Source: an uncultured Brevundimonas sp. (GTDB lineage: Bacteria; Pseudomonadota; Alphaproteobacteria; Caulobacterales; Caulobacteraceae). Taken from it: 10,156 bases of DNA. Within the stretch, counting starts at the first letter, position 1, and every line of letters begins with the position of its first letter. Location of the stretch: assembly GCF_943913055.1 (NCBI RefSeq), contig NZ_CALTWS010000093.1:1-10156 (forward strand). Direction: 5' to 3'. Shown in pieces: positions 6,375-10,156 of the stretch. The notes under the pieces were generated by a model that saw nothing but the letters and a program-made list of their open reading frames with translations, did no database searches and was not told where the DNA came from. The translations under genes and the position numbers were made by a program.

Positions 6375-6566
6375 ATGAACAATCGCCTCAAGGTGCTGCG
6401 TGCGGAACGCAACTGGTCCCAGGCCGAACTGGCCGAGCGGCTGGGCGTGTCGCGCCAGACCGTCAATGCCCTGGAAACCGGTCGCTACGACCCGTCCCTT
6501 CCCCTCGCCTTCAAGATCGCCCGGGTCTTCGATCAGGCCATCGAAGCCATCTTCCTCGAAGACTGA
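6375..6566 (+). CDS. Small Cro/CI (XRE) family transcriptional regulator
   Basis: A 63-aa protein that consists of little more than one HTH_3 domain. The helix-turn-helix is at about 15-35 (SQAELAERLGVSRQTVNALE), preceded by NRLKVLRAERNW and followed by YDPSLPLAFKIARVFDQAIEAIF. This layout is typical of short regulators often encoded beside small membrane proteins. There is no separate sensor or dimerisation domain, so it must be a simple repressor or be controlled by a partner. AGGGGGA (6364-6370) is the ribosome site, overlapping the stop of the upstream membrane gene. The tight spacing of the three genes marks one operon. Autoregulation through the inverted repeat at 5375-5391 is a reasonable inference. 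A functional link to the membrane pair is also inferred. Confidence 0.9.
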   Translation: MNNRLKVLRAERNWSQAELAERLGVSRQTVNALETGRYDPSLPLAFKIARVFDQAIEAIFLED

Positions 6567-6607
6567 AGACCTCTTTCACCTCCCTTTCTTTTAACAGGAT
6601 CAAGACC

Positions 6608-7606
6608 ATGACCTTCGTCTCCCGCCTAAAGTCCACGACAACCGCCGTCAGCCGTCTGGCGCTGGGGGCTGCCCTCGGTCTCGGCCTCGTCGCCGCCATC
6701 GTCTGTGCGCCTGCCAAGGCCCTGGCCCAGGCCGCACCGGCCCCCGTCGCCGAAGCGTCCGCCGCCACGCCCGCGCTTCGCGCCGTTCCTCAGGCCCAAG
6801 GCCAGGGTCCCGCGCTGTGGGTCATTCGCGATGCGGACTCGACCATCTATCTGTTCGGCACGGTTCACGTCCTTCGTCCTACCACGGCCTGGGGCACGGC
6901 CCGGGTCGACGCCGCCTTCGACAGCGCGGATGAAATCTATCTGGAAATCTCGAACCCCGACGATCAGGCGGCCCTGATCCCCATCATCCAGCAGCACGGG
7001 CTGGATCCGGCAAATCCGCTGTCCAGCCGCCTGACGGCCGAGGAGTTCGCCAAGTTCGACGAAGCGGCCAAGACCATCGGCGCATCGGGTGCCCAGCTGG
7101 ACGTTTTCCGCCCCTGGCTGGCCGCGCTGCAACTGTCGATGGCCCCTCTGGTCAAGGCCGGTTACGATCCGCAATCGGGTGTCGAAAGCGTCCTGCTGGT
7201 CCGCGCCAAAGCCGCCGGCAAGCCGGTCAAGGGCTTCGAGACCCTGGACCAGCAGATCCGCATCCTGGCCGACATGCCCGAGGACGTTCAGCTGGGTTTC
7301 CTGCGCTCGACGCTGGAAGACTACGATCAGGCGGCCACCATGCTGGATGGCATGGTCACCTCCTGGTCGACCGGCGACGTGGCGGGGCTGGAGCGCGTCA
7401 TGATCGACGAAATGCAGACCGAGACGCCTCAGGTGTATGAGGCCTTGCTGGTCCGTCGCAATCAGGATTGGGCCAACCAGATTCAAACGCTTCTGGCCGG
7501 TTCGGGCACGACATTCATCGCCGTCGGTGCCGCCCACCTGGCCGGTGAAGACAGCGTGCAGTCGATGCTGGAGGATCGCGGCGTCGAGGTGGACGAAGCT
7601 TCGTGA
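6608..7606 (+). CDS. Exported TraB/GumN family protein
   Basis: A 332-aa protein of the TraB/GumN (TIKI-like) superfamily, some members of which are metal-dependent proteases. Residues 1-40 form a signal peptide: basic start, hydrophobic core LALGAALGLGLVAAIV, and a cleavage region near AKALA. A low-complexity Ala/Pro stretch (41-65) leads to the domain. It shows the two family motifs: GTVH (G84-H87) near the N-terminus and GAAHLAG (G307-G313) near the C-terminus, with YLEI and KGFETLDQQI in between. Length is normal. AGGA (6596-6599) lies 8 nt before the ATG. It starts 41 bp after the HTH gene and may be read from the same transcript. Its periplasmic substrate is unknown. Confidence 0.9.
   Translation: MTFVSRLKSTTTAVSRLALGAALGLGLVAAIVCAPAKALAQAAPAPVAEASAATPALRAVPQAQGQGPALWVIRDADSTIYLFGTVHVLRPTTAWGTARVDAAFDSADEIYLEISNPDDQAALIPIIQQHGLDPANPLSSRLTAEEFAKFDEAAKTIGASGAQLDVFRPWLAALQLSMAPLVKAGYDPQSGVESVLLVRAKAAGKPVKGFETLDQQIRILADMPEDVQLGFLRSTLEDYDQAATMLDGMVTSWSTGDVAGLERVMIDEMQTETPQVYEALLVRRNQDWANQIQTLLAGSGTTFIAVGAAHLAGEDSVQSMLEDRGVEVDEAS
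7593..7604. other. 12-bp perfect palindrome at the traB-like gene end
   Basis: ACGAAGCTTCGT is its own reverse complement. It covers the last codons of the TraB-family gene and lies 9 bp beyond the tRNA 3' end on the minus strand. It could act as a small hairpin in either transcript, but no T tract follows on either strand, so I do not call it a terminator. Confidence 0.35.
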
Positions 7607-7612
7607 GAAAGC

Positions 7613-7686
7613 TGGAGCGGGCGGCGGGAATCGAACCCGCACGAAAAGCTTGGGAAGCTTTCAGGCTACCACTACATCACGCCCGC
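7613..7686 (-). tRNA. tRNA-Gly (anticodon CCC)
   Basis: Read on the minus strand, the 74-nt RNA starts GCGGGCG and its 3' strand CGCCCGC completes a 7-bp acceptor stem. The anticodon arm is AAAGC, loop TTCCCAA, GCTTT, giving anticodon CCC for the glycine codon GGG. The T arm is GCGGG, loop TTCGATT, CCCGC. The discriminator is T and the CCA tail is encoded in the DNA (7613-7615). The D stem has one mismatch. It is convergent with the TraB-family gene, only 6 bp from that stop codon. Confidence 0.96.
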
Positions 7687-7695
7687 GCAGCCGCA

Positions 7696-7724
7696 GCCTT
7701 AGGCGGTTAGGATAGCAAGCTCAA
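7696..7724 (-). promoter_or_regulatory. Candidate tRNA-Gly promoter
   Basis: On the minus strand TTGAGC (7724-7719) and TAAGGC (7701-7696) are separated by 17 bp, and the -10 box ends 9 bp before the mature tRNA 5' end. The spacing is ideal, but the -10 match is only fair. Confidence 0.35.
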
Positions 7725-7755
7725 GACGGGGTGGCACCGGCGGTGTCGCCCCGTC
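7725..7755. terminator. Strong hairpin between amidohydrolase and tRNA genes
   Basis: A 14-bp stem, including two G-U or T-G pairs, is formed by GACGGGGTGGCACC (7725-7738) and GGTGTCGCCCCGTC (7742-7755), with a 3-nt loop. It lies 7 bp past the amidohydrolase stop. Neither side has a long T run (GTCGTTTCT on plus, TTGAGCTTG on minus), so it may be an imperfect terminator for the minus-strand amidohydrolase transcript, the plus-strand transcript, or both. Confidence 0.5.
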
Positions 7756-7762
7756 GTCGTTT

Positions 7763-9418
7763 CTAGTCGGCCTGATGGACGACGACGCCATCCACGACCG
7801 TCAGGGTCGCCTTGCCCTTGGGAATGTCGGCGAAGGGGGCGGTCATCAGGTCGACGTCAAAGGCAGTCAGGTCGGCGCGCTTGCCGATCTCGATGGTGCC
7901 CAGCTCATCCTCCTGGAAGCTGGCATGGGCGGGCCAGAGGGTGAACATCTTCAGGGCGGTCATGCGGTCGACCGCCTCGTCCGGACGCCAGTCAAGACCT
8001 TGAAAACCCTCCAGATCGCGGCGGGCGACGGCGGCGTAGAATTCGATCAGGGGCGAGCCGCGCTCGACCGGGGCGTCGGAACCGCCGACCACGATCACGC
8101 CGCGATCCACCAGGCTGTGCCAGGCATAGGCCCCGTCCAGACGCGCGTCGCCCAGGCGGGCCGGGGCGAAATGCAGGTCGCCGATGGCGTGGCTGGGCTG
8201 CATGGAGGCGATGATCGGCAAGTCGACGAAGTCCTGATAGTCGGCGGGGCGCAGGATCTGGGCATGCTCGATGCGCCAGCGCACGTCGGCTCCGTCGGGG
8301 CGTTCGGATGCCGGGACCGCCGCCAGAGCTTGCGTATACCAGTCGGCCACTGAGGCATTGCCGCGATCGCCGATGGCGTGGGTGGCGATCTGGATGCCGC
8401 CCTTCAGCGCTGCCTCGTACAGTGGCACGATCTCGGCCTCGGTGATCTGCATCAGGCCGGTGGTATCGGGCCGGTCGGCATAGGGTTCGAACAGGGCCGC
8501 GCCGCGCGAGCCCAGCGCCCCGTCGGCATAGTATTTGATGGCGCGGGTCACGACCCGCTCGTCTGCCACGCTGCGCGGGCCGCCCGCGATCAGCTCGGCC
8601 GCACCGTCGGGGGTGACGCTGTTGTAGAGGCGCAAGGGGGCCTCGCCCGCCTCGGCCATCTCTTCCAGCAAGGGAATGTCGCGCCACGGGGCGCTCATGA
8701 AATGGATGCCGGTCCAGCCATATTCGGCCTCGACGCGAAAGCCCGCGCGATAGGCCTCGCGCAGGGCAGCGGGATCGGCCTGGGGCATCAGCTGGGCCAC
8801 CAGCTGTTCGGCGGCGTCGACCAGCAGGCCGGTCGGCTGACCGTCGGGACCTTTGAGGATTTCGCCTCCAGCCGGAGCCTGGGTCGAGGCCGTGATGCCG
8901 GCTGCGGTCAGGGCGGCGGTCGAGGCGACTACGGCATGGCCATCGGCGCGGCCCAGCAGGACGACGCGGCCCGGTGCGGCGGCATCCAGATCGGCGGCGG
9001 TCAGGAAGCGGGCATCCGGCCAGCGGGTCTCGATCCAGCCGCGCCCCACGATGGGGCCGTCGGGATGGGCCTGAGCCCAGGCGGTCAGCCTGGCCATGGT
9101 ATCAGCGACCGAGGTCGAACCCTCCAGGTTCAGCGTCAGCTCGCGCCAGCCGATGCCGTCCAGATGGGCGTGGCCGTCGGTGAAGCCGGGAAACAGGGCC
9201 GCGCCCTTCAGATCGATCAGGGTCAGGCCGTCGCCGGTCGGGGCTTCGGCGAAAGAGCCGACATAGTAGATGCGGCCGTCGCGGACCTGAACCACTTCGG
9301 CGGTCGGGGCGGCCTCGACGCCGGTGTAGATCGGACCGCCCCGGATCAGCAGGTTCTGGGCCTGGGCGGTGTTGGCGGCACCCGCAAAAAGCAGGGCGAG
9401 GGCGAGGCGGCGGATCAT
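7763..9418 (-). CDS. Exported amidohydrolase, YtcJ-like
   Basis: A 551-aa metal-dependent hydrolase of the amidohydrolase superfamily (YtcJ-like amidohydrolase_3 group), with unknown substrate. Residues 1-20 (MIRRLALALLFAGAANTAQA) form a clear signal peptide, so it acts in the periplasm or outside. Metal and catalytic motifs are in order: HxH in GFTDGHAHLDG (H83, H85); K295 in KYYADGALGSRGA, the likely carboxylated Lys; H347 in THAIGDRG; H385 in IEHAQ; D448 in GGSDAP. The C-terminal IGKRADLTAFD segment closes the small beta domain. The start at 9418 is supported by AGGAG (9431-9427 on the minus strand), 8 nt upstream, and by the signal peptide; an in-frame ATG 13 codons earlier lacks this support. 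It is divergent from the DUF488 gene. Confidence 0.92.
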   Translation of the reverse strand: MIRRLALALLFAGAANTAQAQNLLIRGGPIYTGVEAAPTAEVVQVRDGRIYYVGSFAEAPTGDGLTLIDLKGAALFPGFTDGHAHLDGIGWRELTLNLEGSTSVADTMARLTAWAQAHPDGPIVGRGWIETRWPDARFLTAADLDAAAPGRVVLLGRADGHAVVASTAALTAAGITASTQAPAGGEILKGPDGQPTGLLVDAAEQLVAQLMPQADPAALREAYRAGFRVEAEYGWTGIHFMSAPWRDIPLLEEMAEAGEAPLRLYNSVTPDGAAELIAGGPRSVADERVVTRAIKYYADGALGSRGAALFEPYADRPDTTGLMQITEAEIVPLYEAALKGGIQIATHAIGDRGNASVADWYTQALAAVPASERPDGADVRWRIEHAQILRPADYQDFVDLPIIASMQPSHAIGDLHFAPARLGDARLDGAYAWHSLVDRGVIVVGGSDAPVERGSPLIEFYAAVARRDLEGFQGLDWRPDEAVDRMTALKMFTLWPAHASFQEDELGTIEIGKRADLTAFDVDLMTAPFADIPKGKATLTVVDGVVVHQAD

Positions 9419-9489
9419 GCGGCAGACTCCTGAACAGCAGCCAAGGCCGTGCGACACCGCGGCAAAGAGGTCAAGGCGACAAGAACACT

Positions 9490-9516
9490 GTCCACTGAGT
9501 CCACTCAGTCCACTTC
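9490..9516. repeat. Triple 9-bp repeat in a divergent spacer
   Basis: GTCCACT occurs three times with a 9-bp period (starts 9490, 9499, 9508). Within it ACTGAGT (9494-9500) and ACTCAGT (9503-9509) form an inverted repeat with a 2-bp spacer. It lies in the 193-bp spacer between the divergent amidohydrolase and DUF488 genes, 71 bp and 95 bp from their starts. A regulator site is possible, not shown. No convincing -35/-10 pair was found around it. Confidence 0.5.
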
Positions 9517-9611
9517 GCTCACCCTACCTGTCCGAAAAGACGACTCTGCCACGAGGATGCGTCAGAAACGGTCGCGCTGGCGATCGGGCTCACGCTTCCC
9601 ATCTGACGACG

Positions 9612-10043
9612 ATGAAACTGTTCACCATCGGATACGAAGGCGAACCGCAGGCCGCCGTGATCGACCGGCTGAAGGCTGCCGGTGTCGAGGTGCTGGTGGA
9701 TGTCCGCGCCGTGGCGGCCTCGCGCCGGGCGGGCTTTTCGAAGACGATCCTGGGCAACAGCCTGCGAGAGGCCGGGATCGACTATCTGCACCTGCGCGCC
9801 CTGGGCACGCCCAAGGCTGGTCGCGAAGCGGCAAAGAAGGGCCGAATCGCCGAGATGCGCGACATCTTCGCGGGGCATATGAGCGAGCCGACGTCTGAAG
9901 CGGCCTTCCAGCAGTTGCGAGCGCTGGCTGCCGAGAAGCGGACGGCCCTACTGTGTTTCGAGGCCGACCATGCGGGCTGCCACCGCGCCGTACTGGCCGA
10001 ACGACTGGCGAACGAGGACGGGTTCGAGGTGGTGAACCTCTAG
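9612..10043 (+). CDS. DUF488 family protein
   Basis: A 143-residue protein of the DUF488 family, whose function is not established. Family motifs are in order: TIGYEG (5-10), LVDVR (28-32) with the usual SR and GFSK (37-44), GIDYLHLRALGTPKAG in the middle, and LLCFEADHAGCHR (113-125) with C115 and C123. The last motif is the family signature. The usual Pro before SR in the DVR segment is Ala here. The ATG at 9612 puts the first beta strand directly at the N-terminus, as in family members; the frame stays open far upstream, but that part looks non-coding and overlaps the divergent gene. The ribosome site is weak. The stop is 13 bp from the convergent gene that follows. Confidence 0.9.
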   Translation: MKLFTIGYEGEPQAAVIDRLKAAGVEVLVDVRAVAASRRAGFSKTILGNSLREAGIDYLHLRALGTPKAGREAAKKGRIAEMRDIFAGHMSEPTSEAAFQQLRALAAEKRTALLCFEADHAGCHRAVLAERLANEDGFEVVNL

Positions 10044-10056
10044 CCCGTCCCCAGGA

Positions 10057-10156
10057 TCAGGCTGCGGCCTTCTTGCCTTCGAAATTGCCGTAGAAGGTCT
10101 CGCCCTTGGCGGCCATGTCGCGCAGCAGTTGGGGCGGGGTAAAGCGGTCGCCGTAC
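10057..10156 (-). CDS. C-terminal end of a probable 3-hydroxyacyl-CoA dehydrogenase (partial)
   Basis: The last 32 codons of a minus-strand gene, cut by the window edge. The residues begin YGDRFTPPQLLRDMAAKG, continue ETFYG and end in a Lys/Ala tail, with stop at 10059-10057. The pattern YG-RF-P---L-DMAAKGE-FY is what I recognise at the C-terminus of FadB/FadJ-type multifunctional fatty-oxidation enzymes. With so little sequence the call is a resemblance only. It converges on the DUF488 gene with 13 bp between the stops, and no hairpin terminator is visible there. Confidence 0.65.
   Translation of the reverse strand, partial: YGDRFTPPQLLRDMAAKGETFYGNFEGKKAAA

Noticed and set aside
5440..6566. 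Toxin-antitoxin reading of the membrane pair plus small HTH gene.
   Set aside because: The membrane proteins are 146 and 157 aa with four helices, unlike short membrane toxins, and the HTH protein has no antitoxin-type second domain. Nothing in the sequence supports toxicity.
5933..6607. Open-frame extension upstream of the TraB-family gene that would make a 557-aa fusion.
   Set aside because: The upstream part is out-of-frame translation of the membrane protein and HTH genes. The signal peptide and AGGA ribosome site set the start at 6608.
7593..7715. Integrated element at the tRNA-Gly gene.
   Set aside because: No integrase gene, no repeat of the tRNA 3' end elsewhere in the window, and normal neighbouring genes on both sides.
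8378..9433. A 351-codon open frame on the plus strand opposite the amidohydrolase.
   Set aside because: Antisense shadow: the product is Gly/Ala/Gln-rich with no motif, whereas the minus strand has all amidohydrolase metal motifs and a signal peptide.
9369..9611. N-terminal extension of the DUF488 gene.
   Set aside because: It would overlap the start of the divergent amidohydrolase gene and encode Arg/Ser-rich sequence with no family match. The DUF488 fold begins at the ATG at 9612.

Overview
The window looks like chromosomal DNA of a high-GC alphaproteobacterium, most likely from the Caulobacterales and perhaps Brevundimonas-like. Signs are the strongly GC-rich third codon positions, the alphaproteobacterial form of DnaX (acidic N-terminal extension, no zinc cysteines, glycine-rich linker), a DUF3597 gene, and the order SRP RNA, dnaX, ybaB, recR. 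The genus is an inference from remembered family resemblance, not from a search.

Left part (1-3549): the window opens inside the 3' half of a small SRP RNA. After a 176-bp spacer with an imperfect repeat come a small DUF3597 protein, dnaX (clamp-loader gamma/tau subunit), ybaB/ebfC (nucleoid-associated protein) and recR (recombination mediator, TTG start 1 nt after the ybaB stop). This is a conserved replication and repair cluster.

Middle (3633-5363): a DUF4870 membrane protein ends at a strong intrinsic terminator and is followed by rmuC, a membrane-anchored PD-(D/E)XK-type protein that limits DNA rearrangement.

Accessory-looking part (5364-7606): a promoter-like element overlapped by an inverted repeat precedes a compact operon of two paralogous four-helix membrane proteins and a 63-aa Cro/CI-type regulator. 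An exported TraB/GumN-family protein follows 41 bp later. The membrane-protein pair with its regulator is the least understood system here and the best candidate for something undescribed.

Right part (7613-10156): tRNA-Gly(CCC) with encoded CCA lies on the minus strand, convergent with the TraB gene, behind a candidate promoter and a hairpin. An exported YtcJ-like amidohydrolase lies on the minus strand. Its 193-bp divergent spacer carries a triple 9-bp repeat, and a DUF488 protein lies on the plus strand. The window ends in the last 32 codons of a minus-strand gene resembling the C-terminus of a fatty-oxidation 3-hydroxyacyl-CoA dehydrogenase.

Most of the region is ordinary housekeeping sequence. 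No insertion sequence, prophage, CRISPR array or attachment site was seen, and no stretch over 300 bp lacks a gene.
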